From positions 631,501 to 695,500 of the forward strand of contig CP009416.1 of assembly GCA_000818095.1 (NCBI GenBank): a DNA stretch of 64,000 nucleotides, read 5' to 3'. The translations under genes and the position numbers were made by a program. This DNA is from Jeotgalibacillus malaysiensis. GTDB taxonomy: Bacteria; Bacillota; Bacilli; Bacillales; Jeotgalibacillaceae. Below, piece after piece: positions 8,235 through 17,198 of this stretch; position 1 is the stretch's first letter, and the number at the start of each line of letters is the position of its first letter. Under the pieces are notes generated by a model. It was not told the origin of the DNA, did not search any database, and was given only the letters and a program-made list of their open reading frames with translations.

Positions 8235-8480
8235 TTGTCCAGCTCCGACTCGCAGCCCCTCGAGTCATAAGTCACACTGAGAAAATGGGAAAGGTCGCCC
8301 ATTTCTCTCAGTGCGTCTTAAGCCTGTCGGAGCTGAGCAAGCGCCTTCCGCTTTTCTATGATGTCCAGCTCCAGCAGGCAGACCCTCGAGTCATAAGCCA
8401 CAAAGTGATAAAGGGAAAGTTCGCCCTTTTTCACTTTGCGTCTTATGCTTGTCGGACCTAACCGCCTGCTTCCGCTTTTC
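8235..8480. repeat. two tandem ~120-bp palindromic Bacillaceae repeats (CCAGCTCC...TCGAGTCATAAG family)
   Basis: Two copies, starting TGTCCAGCTCC at 8236 and 8362 (126-bp period) and each ending CTTCCGCTTTTCTA. Shared block: CCTCGAGTCATAAGYCAC. The central stems differ but compensate: CACTGAGAAAATGGG pairs with CCCATTTCTCTCAGTG in copy 1, and CAAAGTGATAAAGGG with CCCTTTTTCACTTTG in copy 2. Compensating arms argue for a selected fold. Copy 2 ends exactly on the yceI stop codon. Confidence 0.8.
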
Positions 8481-9019
8481 TACGCTTCCTGTGCCTGAAT
8501 CTGAAGGTTAATCTTAATATCTTCCCCTACAAGAACCCCGCCAGTTTCAAGTGTCTGGTTCCAAGTAAGGCCGTAGTTTTTACGGTTGATTTTTCCGTCT
8601 GCTGTGAAGCCGACTTTTTGGTTGCCCCATGGATCCTGACCTGAACCTTCGTATTCCACTTTGAATGTTTCCTGACGCGTTACATCTTTGATTGTTACGT
8701 CACCAGTCATTTCATACTCATCTTCACCGATCTTTTTAACGTCAGTAGAACGGAAAGTGATTTCAGGGTATGTTTCAACTTCGAAGAAATCAGCTGAGCG
8801 CAGGTGGTTATCACGGTCCTGGCTGCGTGTGTCAATGCTGTTTACTTTGATTGAAAAGCTCACGTCTGCGCCTGTCAGGTCCTGTGGGTCAGCTGTAACT
8901 TCTGCACCGAATTCATGGAAAGTTCCTTTTACTTTTGAAATCATCATGTGCTTCACTGAAAAGTCCACGCTTGAGTGTGCTGTATCGACTGCCCATTTTT
9001 TTGCTGTTGTGTTTGTCAT
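8480..9019 (-). CDS. YceI-family polyisoprenoid-binding protein
   Basis: 179-residue lipocalin-like beta-barrel protein. The hallmark opening WAVDTAHSSVDFSVKHM, DNHLRSADFFEVETYP in the middle and the closing EDIKINLQIQ are all present. No signal peptide, so cytosolic, as usual in Bacillus relatives. The family binds long isoprenoid or amphiphilic chains; the physiological role is uncertain. RBS TAGGAGG precedes the ATG. The promoter holds a perfect palindromic operator, so it is probably a single-gene regulated unit induced by a stress signal. Confidence 0.88.
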   Translation of the reverse strand: MTNTTAKKWAVDTAHSSVDFSVKHMMISKVKGTFHEFGAEVTADPQDLTGADVSFSIKVNSIDTRSQDRDNHLRSADFFEVETYPEITFRSTDVKKIGEDEYEMTGDVTIKDVTRQETFKVEYEGSGQDPWGNQKVGFTADGKINRKNYGLTWNQTLETGGVLVGEDIKINLQIQAQEA

Positions 9020-9076
9020 AATAAAATTCCTCCTAATTTAGAGTTACTTTTTGTAACTCAGTTGTTATTTGTAATT

Positions 9077-9105
9077 AGTTTATCTCGAATTCGAGATAAT
9101 GTCAA
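9077..9105 (-). promoter_or_regulatory. sigma-A promoter of yceI with a 20-bp palindromic operator in the spacer
   Basis: On the minus strand TTGACA (9100-9105) and TAAACT (9077-9082) are separated by 17 bases. The spacer is filled by a perfect palindrome, core TATCTCGAATTCGAGATA (9081-9098, extending to 9080-9099). As recalled, this matches the B. subtilis MhqR box (quinone/electrophile-sensing MarR family). A bound repressor would block RNA polymerase directly. Confidence 0.8.
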
Positions 9106-9251
9106 CTACTTATTTTAAATTTTTTTCGTCAATAAAGTCGCTGAAGTTCATCTCTTTTAAAAAAATTGAAGAATTTTAGCGAATTGTCTCATTTAGAGTG
9201 AAATAAAGGAAAAAAGGGTAGTACAATAGATAAGGAAAGGGGAATGCATCG

Positions 9252-10358
9252 ATGAAAAATGATCAGTCTGAAAACAAAACATCGTCCAGATCTCCTTCTA
9301 AAGATTTCAGTGAAAGAAAAAGGGTGCTAACACCTTTACGATTCTTTTTAATAGTTGTGATGATCAGTCTCATATCTCTTGGAAGTGTCTTTGGATATGA
9401 AACCTGGACCAATCAAAAAGTAACAGAGTGGAAATCTGCAGGCGAAAATGCCGCTTTTTATAAAAACTGGGACGAGGCAGAACAGAATCTTGCGAGAGCT
9501 GCGAATGCACGGCCGGAATATGAATCATTACGCGATAGTCTGAGAGCGGTCAGGCAGGCTGAGTCATTTGAAAAGCAGGTGACGAAGCTTGAGGATCAGC
9601 TTGAAAATGGCAATGATGAAAATGCACAGGATGAAATTGATAACCTGATTACTAAAATGAAAGAAAACCAAAATGAATTGCTGTTTGCTGAACAGCAGCG
9701 CATGCTTGATATTAAAGAAAAAGCTTTATTAATTTCTATTAAAGATGATTTGAATGAAGAACTTTCGATTCAATCACTTGCCGGGAAGCTGCTTGAAGTA
9801 AGTGAAATTGAAGAAGAGGGTGCTGCTGAGCTTGAGGAGCAGATTATTGATCAGATTGCGTCACTGTCAATCAGGGATGCATCTGAGGAACTCTCACTTT
9901 ATCATTTTTCCGAGGCGCTCGATATTATTGAGATCGGTCTTGGCTATGCGCCTGATCACGAACAGCTGCAGTCATTTGAAGAGGAAATTAAAGCGCAGAG
10001 GAATGCATATCAGGAAGAAGAATATTCCCGTCTGGCTGAGGCGATGAAGGAAGCGGAAAGACAGGATCACTTCAACCGCACAGAAGCCGTATCAGTTGAG
10101 GATTGGGAAGTAGCTGCTGAGGATGAATTAATCAAGCTGACAGGCGCTGTGAAAAACAATGGCTCACGTCCGATCAGCTGGATCGAGATTACCTGGAGTG
10201 TATTTGACGAGGGTGGAAATGTGGTTGCTGAAAGTCTGACGGTTGTAGACCCGGAGTATCTTGTTCCTGATGGCACCGGCAGTTTTACAGATGAGATAGA
10301 AGTAAGTGAGACCTATGAAAAAGTGGAGATTGAATCCATTACATGGTATTTGGAATAG
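9252..10358 (+). CDS. membrane-anchored FxLYD-domain protein
   Basis: 368 residues. A charged cytoplasmic N-tail of about 30 residues, one transmembrane helix (about 31-52), then an extracellular helical, TPR-like/coiled-coil region (60-280) rich in Glu and Gln. A C-terminal beta domain (about 290-368: LTGAVKNNGSRPISWIEITW...EIESITWYLE) has the FxLYD-type pattern. Ten bases separate it from the membrane-anchored serine protease gene, so the two probably act together at the cell surface. Function unknown; scaffold or substrate adaptor is a guess. Confidence 0.72.
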   Translation: MKNDQSENKTSSRSPSKDFSERKRVLTPLRFFLIVVMISLISLGSVFGYETWTNQKVTEWKSAGENAAFYKNWDEAEQNLARAANARPEYESLRDSLRAVRQAESFEKQVTKLEDQLENGNDENAQDEIDNLITKMKENQNELLFAEQQRMLDIKEKALLISIKDDLNEELSIQSLAGKLLEVSEIEEEGAAELEEQIIDQIASLSIRDASEELSLYHFSEALDIIEIGLGYAPDHEQLQSFEEEIKAQRNAYQEEEYSRLAEAMKEAERQDHFNRTEAVSVEDWEVAAEDELIKLTGAVKNNGSRPISWIEITWSVFDEGGNVVAESLTVVDPEYLVPDGTGSFTDEIEVSETYEKVEIESITWYLE

Positions 10359-10367
10359 AGGTGAAGT

Positions 10368-11513
10368 ATGAATAAAAAATGGACCGCGAGTCTGATTGCG
10401 TCAGTAGCCGTTATTGGTCTGACGCTTTGGGGCGGAGTGGCACTTAAACAATACGTATCAGGCTCTATTCAAGAAGAGCCTTCATATTTAGTAACAGGCG
10501 GGCTGGATGCAGATAAGCAAGCGTTTCTCAGTCAGCTTTCGATGACAAGAGAAGAAGCGCTGTTTGACGCGCAGCAAAAAGTTATTCAGATTGAAACGCC
10601 GATCGGATCAATCGGTTCAGGTTTTATTTACAACAATGAAGGAGCGATCGTGACGAATGCCCACGTGGTCGCAAATGCGACAGAGGTCACTGTGATCACG
10701 GCAGACTCTGCACGATATACGGGTTATGTAAAAGGAATCAGCGAAACAACTGACGTGGCGCTGATTCAGGTGGATGAACTTGCGGGCAGGGAGCCGATGC
10801 AGCTCGAGACTGAAAAAGAGGCACAGCTGCTCGATCAGGTGCTTGCACTCGGAAGCCCGCTTGGATTTCAGAATACGGTTACAACGGGTCTGATCGACGG
10901 AACGAATCGCTCGTTTGTCATTGAACCTTTTCAATATGAAAACATTGATCAGTTTACAGCAGCAATCTCACCTGGTAACAGTGGCGGTCCTCTGCTCGAT
11001 GCGAATACGATGAAGGTGATCGGGCTGAACTCTGCTGAGGAGCCTGATCAGAACCTCGGCTACAGCATTCCAATCGCTGATATCGTAGGAATCATTGACA
11101 GCTGGATTGCAGAACCGATGGAGGAGCTGCCGACATTTGATCAATACGCTGATCAGCCGGCAGATGCGGTAACACCGACAATGGAGGAGCAGGCTTCCTA
11201 TATCGCACAGTACTATCTATCAAGCATTGAATTCGGTGATTACGTCACGGCGTATTCATTACTGAGCGTATCAGTACAGGAAGAATTTACATTTGCCGAA
11301 TTTAAAGACGAATTTCAAAATTTATTATCCATTTCACTTAAATCTTCTGATGCATTTGTCGTATCAGGTGACGTGGAAGTAAGAGCTTCAGTTGAAAAAG
11401 AAGAACTGATTAACAACAAACCCGAAAAAACCCTATTCAACTATCGCTTCCTAATTACAGAGGAAAACGGACAGTACAAAATTAAAAGACTGGAATCTTC
11501 AGAAGAAGAGTAA
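10368..11513 (+). CDS. membrane-anchored HtrA/DegP-like trypsin-family serine protease
   Basis: 381 residues. An N-terminal transmembrane helix (about 7-27) is followed by an S1C protease domain with His99 (TNAHVV), Asp129 (TDVALI) and Ser205 (GNSGGP). There is no PDZ domain. Instead the C-terminus (about 260-375) is an NTF2-like/DUF4878-style domain, unlike classical HtrA. Operon with the preceding FxLYD protein (GAGGTG ribosome site, 9-base gap). Expected role: extracytoplasmic protein quality control or processing. Confidence 0.85.
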   Translation: MNKKWTASLIASVAVIGLTLWGGVALKQYVSGSIQEEPSYLVTGGLDADKQAFLSQLSMTREEALFDAQQKVIQIETPIGSIGSGFIYNNEGAIVTNAHVVANATEVTVITADSARYTGYVKGISETTDVALIQVDELAGREPMQLETEKEAQLLDQVLALGSPLGFQNTVTTGLIDGTNRSFVIEPFQYENIDQFTAAISPGNSGGPLLDANTMKVIGLNSAEEPDQNLGYSIPIADIVGIIDSWIAEPMEELPTFDQYADQPADAVTPTMEEQASYIAQYYLSSIEFGDYVTAYSLLSVSVQEEFTFAEFKDEFQNLLSISLKSSDAFVVSGDVEVRASVEKEELINNKPEKTLFNYRFLITEENGQYKIKRLESSEEE

Positions 11514-11574
11514 AAAGACGCCTAGCTTATTTGAAATGATTAAAGTAAGAACCAGGAGCTCATTTATACATCTC

Positions 11575-11700
11575 GAGTCCAGCTTCGCTGAGGGCGGCGA
11601 CTCCGGGACGATTAGTTGGAAGCTGAGACCCCGCAGGCGCAGCCGAGGAGGCTCAGCAACAACCGTCCGGAAAGCGTCCGCCCGAAGCGCAGCGGAACGA
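11575..11700. repeat. dispersed imperfect palindrome, copy B
   Basis: Shares GGCGGCGACTCCGGGACGAT, GCTGAGACCCCGCAGGCG and GTCCGGAAAGCGTCCGCCC with copy J near 62.0 kb; these two form a subfamily. Arms CTTCGCTGAGGGCGG and CCGCCCGAAGCGCAGCGG pair imperfectly. Confidence 0.78.
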
Positions 11701-11720
11701 TTACAAAAACTACACACAAA

Positions 11721-11754
11721 AATGCCGGAGCAACTAAGCGCTCCGGCATTTTAC
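11721..11754. terminator. bidirectional intrinsic terminator
   Basis: Perfect 11-bp stem AATGCCGGAGC / GCTCCGGCATT, with A-run upstream and T-run downstream. It sits just beyond the stop of the minus-strand HxlR gene. Confidence 0.85.
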
Positions 11755-12068
11755 TATTTAGCCATCCACTGGTCAGCCCAGTGCTGGATTTCATCTAAAA
11801 TAGGCGTAAGCGATTCACCCTTATCAGACAATGTATATTCAATCCGAACTGGCGTTTCCGGATATACTTCACGTATAACGAGACCGTGCTCTTCCAGTTC
11901 TTTCAGTCGTTCAGTTAAAATTTTATTGCTGATATGAGGGATCGGCTCTGCAATTTCCGAAAAACGTTTTGGTCCATCAGCAAGTACGCGAATAATGACG
12001 CCGTTCCACCGCTTGCCCAGAATTTGAAAAGCCTGCTCGAACTTCGGACATAGTGACATCGCAGCCAT
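11754..12068 (-). CDS. HxlR-family redox-sensing repressor, YodB/CatR-like
   Basis: 104-residue winged-helix regulator. The N-terminus MSLCPKFEQAF and the following GKRWNGVIIRVLADGPKRF strongly resemble B. subtilis YodB and CatR. The single redox cysteine is Cys7. The C-terminal cysteines of YodB are absent, so by family knowledge inactivation would rely on intersubunit Cys7 chemistry, as in CatR. Start set at 12068 because AGGAGGG lies 6 bases upstream; a longer frame to 12131 has no ribosome site. Likely targets are quinone/diamide detoxification genes. Confidence 0.85.
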   Translation of the reverse strand: MAAMSLCPKFEQAFQILGKRWNGVIIRVLADGPKRFSEIAEPIPHISNKILTERLKELEEHGLVIREVYPETPVRIEYTLSDKGESLTPILDEIQHWADQWMAK

Positions 12069-12086
12069 GACATTCCCTCCTTTGCA

Positions 12087-12110
12087 CTGTATAGTCAGTC
12101 TATTATACAG
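12087..12110 (-). promoter_or_regulatory. inverted repeat upstream of the HxlR gene
   Basis: Arms CTGTATA (12087-12093) and TATACAG (12104-12110) are perfectly inverted around 10 bases, directly before the ribosome site. Its position suits an autoregulatory operator; that role is inferred. Confidence 0.45.
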
Positions 12111-12134
12111 CAGGATGGGACAATTCGCCACCGA

Positions 12135-13049
12135 TCAGGATTGCAAAGACTCATAGATCTTTACATGTGCAAAGGCTGCCTCGAGAATCGGTGTGTCAAT
12201 TCCTTTCTCTGCTCCTTTTTCCAGCAGCCAGCCCTGAAGGTGAGAGGTTTCTGTCTCCAGCCCTTTTTCCATATCGCGGAGCATGGAGGATTTCATTTCT
12301 TCCTTCATTTCCTGCATTTTTGCCATCTGCATCTCCGGAAGACCATCGGCAATTGGTGCATCAATCGCTTTCATCACAGCAGAAATTTCATTTAATAACC
12401 TTTCTAACGTATGCTTTGCAGCCGGAATATGTACAGTTGGACCGACTGGTGATCTCATTAACGTCGTAATGCCGGACATTGCGGTAATAAATGAATACTT
12501 GTGCCACATATCCTGCATAATTTTTTCGCTCAGTGTAAAGTTGGCATTTGCCCCCTCAAAAGCATCTTTTAATGCTGAAATCCGCTCAGATTGACTGCCA
12601 TCCCGTTCGCCATAGACAAGGTCATGTATCGGGCTTGTCTGAATGACATGCCCTTCTTCATTCAGTGTTGTTTCAATAAAGCACAGACCCCCAATGACAT
12701 TGTCACCAAAAGTCTCAATCAGTGGATCCATGTGAGCGATCCCGTTTAATAAAGGCAGAATCAGCGTTGATTCATCAGCGAAGGGCTGAATGTCTTTAAT
12801 TACTTCTTCAAGATGATAAGCTTTTGTCGTAATCACAATCGCATCAAAAGGCTGCGTTGGTTCATTTTTTGTAATCAATGACGGCTTTCCGGTATAGTTC
12901 CCATGGGGACTTTCAATGACCAGACCTGTTTTCTCAAGCTGATGCTTTCTTTTGTCACGTACCAGGAAAGTGACTTCCTGTCCTTTTTCCATCAGTCTGC
13001 CACCAAAATAGCCGCCAATCCCTCCGGCGCCTGCAATTAGAATATTCAT
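12135..13049 (-). CDS. ketopantoate reductase family protein (ApbA/PanE-like)
   Basis: 304-residue NADPH-dependent reductase. N-terminal Rossmann motif GAGGIGGYFGG (about 7-17); C-terminal helical domain with the WHKYSFITAMSG block containing the conserved Lys-type active site region. PanE reduces 2-dehydropantoate in pantothenate synthesis, but many paralogues have other substrates and no pan genes are near. Start 13049 has AGGAGGT upstream. It is followed by the HxlR regulator, 66 bases apart, and may be its target. Confidence 0.8.
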   Translation of the reverse strand: MNILIAGAGGIGGYFGGRLMEKGQEVTFLVRDKRKHQLEKTGLVIESPHGNYTGKPSLITKNEPTQPFDAIVITTKAYHLEEVIKDIQPFADESTLILPLLNGIAHMDPLIETFGDNVIGGLCFIETTLNEEGHVIQTSPIHDLVYGERDGSQSERISALKDAFEGANANFTLSEKIMQDMWHKYSFITAMSGITTLMRSPVGPTVHIPAAKHTLERLLNEISAVMKAIDAPIADGLPEMQMAKMQEMKEEMKSSMLRDMEKGLETETSHLQGWLLEKGAEKGIDTPILEAAFAHVKIYESLQS

Positions 13050-13214
13050 GATCTGTACCTCCTCTAAGATTCTCTTTCCATCATACGCTATCTTTTCCTT
13101 AAGTTCGAAAAAAGTATTCTTATTATACTGAAAATTTACAATCATTCCTTTTCATTTAGGAGTAAACTCACTATAATGATGGTGTTGGTTATATACATAT
13201 GGGGGGATTAGAGA

Positions 13215-14717
13215 ATGAACGGGGAAGGGAATCATTTTGAAAAGGAGAATAGGCTTTCAGGACTTTTGAGCAGGATCTTTTTAGTCTCTGCTGTGTTGAT
13301 GCTGATAAACATGATTGCGCAGGTGGTTATGTATGGGGTGCCGGAACTGACACTGATGAATGTATTATACAACACTCAATTTTTGCTGCTGGTGATACCT
13401 GCTTTGTATTACAGGCTTTCAGACGAGGCAAAGTATTTTAAGGAACTATCTGTACTGACGACGCTGCTTCTGGCATTTATCTTTTATGCCAATGCATGGG
13501 TGAATGTACCGTATTTCTGGTTTGTTCCGCTTGGGATTGCAGCTGTCTATGCAGATGCGCGACTGATGAAAAAGTCTTTAATCGTAACAGCTTTTATGCT
13601 CGCGGCCGCTCAGTTTGTTCACCTGTATTTTGCTGAGCCGATGATCGTGGAAACCTCTTTAGAGTACGCGATCCTGACAGGTGCTTATCATATTGTTCAA
13701 TATGTACCAATTGCGATTATTTTATTATATGCCGTGAAAAGAGCCAGTCTCAAAAATGACCAGAGCATTGAACTGCAGGATCAGCTGAAGGCTGTATTAG
13801 TCAATGTGGAAACGACTGCAGGCCGACTGGATCAGATGGTCAATCAGCTGACAACTCAGCTCGAAGACTCGTCACACGCAGTCACCTCAGTCAGCAGACA
13901 GCTTAATATGATGGAAGAAGCTTCATCAAAGTATAAACAATCCTCTGCAACAGCTGAAAAAAACGTATCAGGCATCGTCACGCAGGTGTCAGAGGTCTCC
14001 ACAAGATCTGAAGAGATGAATAAATTAACGGATGAAGTCATTCTGGCTGCAGAAGAAAATAAAGAGAATCTGAAATCTACAATCAGTCAGATGGAACAGG
14101 TGCAGCAGCAGTCCAGTTATTCAGCAGAGACAGTTCAGGTGCTTGATGAGAAAACAAAGCAAATTGATGCTGCACTGGACCAGATTACAGGAATTGCAGA
14201 ACAAACCAATTTACTCGCTCTGAATGCGTCAATTGAAGCCGCAAGAGCAGGCGAGCATGGAAAAGGGTTTGCGATTGTGGCGGATGAGGTCAGGAAGCTT
14301 GCTGAACAGTCGGCTTCCGTTTCAGTGAATATCAGGAAGGTTGTCAGTGAAATATCATCTGCTAAAGAGGAAGTAGCCGCATCACTTTCAGAAACCAGAA
14401 GCAAAATGGATGGCAGTATGAATGCGATCAACCAGACATCAGATGTATTTGAAGTATTGATTAAAAAGCAGGAACAGTTAAAGGAACAATTCAGACTCAT
14501 TCTTGAAGCGGCGAGACTTTCATCAGAGGGCGGGGCGGCAGTACAGCAAACGATGAAAATGATGCAGCAGCATGCAGCTGACAATGATCAGGGAATTGAA
14601 GATATCGTCAGTGCAGTACATGAACTTGACGTCACTTTTGATGAAATTGCCCAATTTGCACATGCTGTTAAAGACCAGGCAGGTTATCTGACTGAGGACC
14701 TGAAAAAAACATCTTGA
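13215..14717 (+). CDS. methyl-accepting chemotaxis protein with polytopic N-terminal sensor
   Basis: 500 residues. The N-terminal ~180 residues contain about six hydrophobic segments with no obvious extracellular ligand domain and no HAMP. The remainder is a long coiled coil with the signalling tip [19 protein letters not shown] (about 325-345), which binds CheA/CheW. Sensors embedded in the membrane of this kind may detect membrane or energy state. It stands alone, not in a chemotaxis operon. RBS GGGGGG before the ATG. Confidence 0.88.
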   Translation: MNGEGNHFEKENRLSGLLSRIFLVSAVLMLINMIAQVVMYGVPELTLMNVLYNTQFLLLVIPALYYRLSDEAKYFKELSVLTTLLLAFIFYANAWVNVPYFWFVPLGIAAVYADARLMKKSLIVTAFMLAAAQFVHLYFAEPMIVETSLEYAILTGAYHIVQYVPIAIILLYAVKRASLKNDQSIELQDQLKAVLVNVETTAGRLDQMVNQLTTQLEDSSHAVTSVSRQLNMMEEASSKYKQSSATAEKNVSGIVTQVSEVSTRSEEMNKLTDEVILAAEENKENLKSTISQMEQVQQQSSYSAETVQVLDEKTKQIDAALDQITGIAEQTNLLALNASIEAARAGEHGKGFAIVADEVRKLAEQSASVSVNIRKVVSEISSAKEEVAASLSETRSKMDGSMNAINQTSDVFEVLIKKQEQLKEQFRLILEAARLSSEGGAAVQQTMKMMQQHAADNDQGIEDIVSAVHELDVTFDEIAQFAHAVKDQAGYLTEDLKKTS

Positions 14718-14795
14718 AACCTTTTGGAGATTTTAACGTCTATTAGATGCAGAGGAAATTTCTTCTGAACTGAAAACAAAAGGAGATTGAAGATA

Positions 14796-15734
14796 ATGAA
14801 ACAGTTGATTGCAGCACTATTAGCGACGATCTTAATCATTCCGGCATTTGGCACAGCGAGTGCTTCAGACCATAATACAGACGAAGGTATAGATGAAAGA
14901 TTCGGCCTGCCGATCCTCGTGCTTGGCGGAAATCTTGATGATAATCAAAAACAAGAAGTAAGAGATATGCTTGGTGTGACTGATCCTGCATCGGTAGAAG
15001 AAGTAATCGTAACAGGTGAAGACCTGGTGAGGTATATTGAAGGTGAGGACAGCCGTGCGCGCATGTTCTCTTCAGCAAAAATCACACGTGAAGATGAAGG
15101 ACACGGTCTGATTATTGAAAGAGTAAATCCTGAAAATATCACACAGGTTACAGACACAATGTATGCAAACGCGTTACTGACTGCAGGAATTGAAAATGCG
15201 ACAGTTGAAATTGCTTCACCGGTAAAAGTAAGTGGACACTCTGCTTTAACAGGAATTTATAAAGCTTATGAAGTCAGCGGTGAAGAACTTGATACAGCAC
15301 GTCTTGAAGTAGCTAATGATGAACTGAACCTCGCAACGGATCTTGCAGAAGGTGAAGGCATTGATCAGGAAAAAGTGAGTGAACTGCTGACTGAAATCAA
15401 GCAGGCGATCTCTGAGCAAAATCCAGCAACGCGTGAAGATGTAGAGCAGATTATTAATGAACAGTTGGCTAACCTGGAAATCAATCTGAGTGAAGAGGAT
15501 CGTCAGCGTCTGACAGACCTTTTTGAGCAGATGCGTAACCTTAACATTAACTTCGATAACGTATCTGAGCAGCTGAATGACCTGTCAACAGCTATTCAGG
15601 ACCGCCTGAGTGATGTTGTAAATGATGAAGGCTTCTGGCAGGGTGTCAGAGACTTCTTCCAGGGGTTAATTGATGCAATCTCAGGTCTGTTCGGAGGATC
15701 TGAAGAAGAACCAATTAATGAATCACAGCAATAA
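14796..15734 (+). CDS. secreted DUF1002-family protein (YpuA-like)
   Basis: 312 residues. A classical signal peptide (cleavage after about residue 23, ...GTASASD) is followed by a DUF1002 region (about 30-200) and a Glu/Asn-rich helical tail. AGGAG at 14781 fits the ATG at 14796; a TTG at 14787 would be too close to it. Extracellular protein of unknown function. A terminator follows at once. Confidence 0.82.
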   Translation: MKQLIAALLATILIIPAFGTASASDHNTDEGIDERFGLPILVLGGNLDDNQKQEVRDMLGVTDPASVEEVIVTGEDLVRYIEGEDSRARMFSSAKITREDEGHGLIIERVNPENITQVTDTMYANALLTAGIENATVEIASPVKVSGHSALTGIYKAYEVSGEELDTARLEVANDELNLATDLAEGEGIDQEKVSELLTEIKQAISEQNPATREDVEQIINEQLANLEINLSEEDRQRLTDLFEQMRNLNINFDNVSEQLNDLSTAIQDRLSDVVNDEGFWQGVRDFFQGLIDAISGLFGGSEEEPINESQQ

Positions 15735-15743
15735 TGAGAGGAA

Positions 15744-15772
15744 GGCTCCCGATATTTCGGGAGTCTTTTTTA
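15744..15772 (+). terminator. intrinsic terminator after the DUF1002 gene
   Basis: Stem GGCTCCCGA / TCGGGAGTC followed by TTTTTT. Confidence 0.82.
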
Positions 15773-16178
15773 ATGAGTAAATATGTAAGATTCATCAGTG
15801 TGAATATCATCATGTCAAGAAATAAAAGAGATGTCGTTTTCCTGTATAGTCAAGGAATTGTTATAAATATTCCAATTGGCTAATAAATATAAAATTATTT
15901 GAATAAAATGTAGCCCTTAATGTGAAATATTTCACGGGTGTAAAAGTACATATAAATCCTTAATGTAGAAAGTGTAAAGACACAGTGGTTAATTCCAATA
16001 AAACGTGTTGGAATAACGATTTAGTTCAGAATATACTGCAAATTTATTCAATTTGACGAAAAAATGACGAATAGCTATTGAAATCTTTCTGTAACATCGT
16101 ATAATAAGGTTTATCAAAATTCAGAAAACTAAGTATATTAGAAAAATAACAGAACGTGTCATTTTGAGGGGGATCACA
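15773..16178 (+). promoter_or_regulatory. long A+T-rich leader of the peptide-transport operon: promoter, CodY-like box, palindromes
   Basis: No credible gene in these 400 bases. Promoter TTGAAA (16078-16083), 16-base spacer, TATAAT (16100-16105). Right downstream, 16116-16130 read on the minus strand (AGTTTTCTGAATTTT) matches the CodY box AATTTTCWGAAAATT at 12 of 15 positions. Two further palindromes lie upstream: GTGAAATATTTCAC (15922-15935) and ATTCCAA...TTGGAAT (about 15990-16013). CodY control of peptide permeases is established in Bacillus; here it is inferred. Confidence 0.6.
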
Positions 16179-17198
16179 ATGAAAGCTCAGGAGAAGGTAC
16201 TGGATGTGAAAGGTCTCCGTGTCTCGTTTTTTACGGACGAGGGAGAAGTACCTGCAGTAGACGATATTGACTTTTATGTCCGTGAGGGTGAAGTGCTCGG
16301 TATTGTAGGGGAATCCGGTTGCGGGAAAAGTGTTACGTCCCTTTCAGTTATGGGACTCATTCCAAGTCCGCCGGGGAAAATCATTGGCGGCGAGATTAAA
16401 TTAAACGGTGAAGAGCTGACAACAGCTTCTGAAAAAAGAATGAGGCAGATCAGAGGAAATGATGTGGCGATGATTTTTCAGGAGCCGATGACATCACTGA
16501 ATCCACTGTTCACCATTGGCAATCAGCTGATGGATGCGATGCTAATACATAAAATGGGTAACAAAAAACAGGCAAAACAAAGATCGATCGAAATGCTGAA
16601 GCTTGTAGGACTGCCAAGGGCTGAAGAACTGATGAACGATTATCCGCACCAGCTTTCAGGCGGGATGCGTCAGCGTGTCATGATCGCAATGGCTATGGTC
16701 TGCAATCCAAGACTTCTGATTGCGGATGAACCAACGACAGCACTTGACGTTACAATTCAGGCTCAGATTCTTAAGCTGATGAAGGATCTGAATGAAAAAA
16801 TGAATACAGCGATTATGATGATCACTCATGATCTTGGCGTTGTGGCAGAGACGTGTGAGCGGATCGTTGTGATGTATGCAGGTAAGGTCGTTGAAACAGG
16901 ACCTGCAATTGAGATTTTTAAAGATCCTCAGCATCCGTATACAAGAGGGCTGATTCAGTCAGTTCCGGATATGCGCTATAAAAAGCAGCGCCTGTATTCA
17001 ATCCCTGGTAACGTACCGAAACCAGGGTCGATCAAGCAGGGCTGCCGCTTTGCAGACCGGTGCGAGTTTGCTTTTGACCGCTGCAGGCAGGAAGATCCTC
17101 CTTTATACAAAACAGCAGAGGGACATTCGACAAGATGTTTCCTATTTGACGAAAAGGAGGAAACAGTTCATGACAACAGAAACACTGTTAAGAGTTGA
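16179..17198 (+). CDS. oligo/dipeptide ABC transporter ATPase, DppD/OppD type
   Basis: 339 residues, first ATPase of a peptide importer. Walker A GESGCGKS (about 40-47), Q-loop [10 protein letters not shown], signature LSGGMRQR, Walker [13 protein letters not shown]. The C-terminal oligopeptide-transporter extension has the Cys-rich [15 protein letters not shown] segment (Fe-S-like cluster in this family). Start at 16179 behind GAGGGGG. The next ATPase gene begins 29 bases before this one ends, in another frame. Confidence 0.9.
   Translation: MKAQEKVLDVKGLRVSFFTDEGEVPAVDDIDFYVREGEVLGIVGESGCGKSVTSLSVMGLIPSPPGKIIGGEIKLNGEELTTASEKRMRQIRGNDVAMIFQEPMTSLNPLFTIGNQLMDAMLIHKMGNKKQAKQRSIEMLKLVGLPRAEELMNDYPHQLSGGMRQRVMIAMAMVCNPRLLIADEPTTALDVTIQAQILKLMKDLNEKMNTAIMMITHDLGVVAETCERIVVMYAGKVVETGPAIEIFKDPQHPYTRGLIQSVPDMRYKKQRLYSIPGNVPKPGSIKQGCRFADRCEFAFDRCRQEDPPLYKTAEGHSTRCFLFDEKEETVHDNRNTVKS

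Noticed and set aside
8219-8461. 80-codon plus-strand frame
   Set aside because: Lies entirely in the two tandem palindromic repeats.
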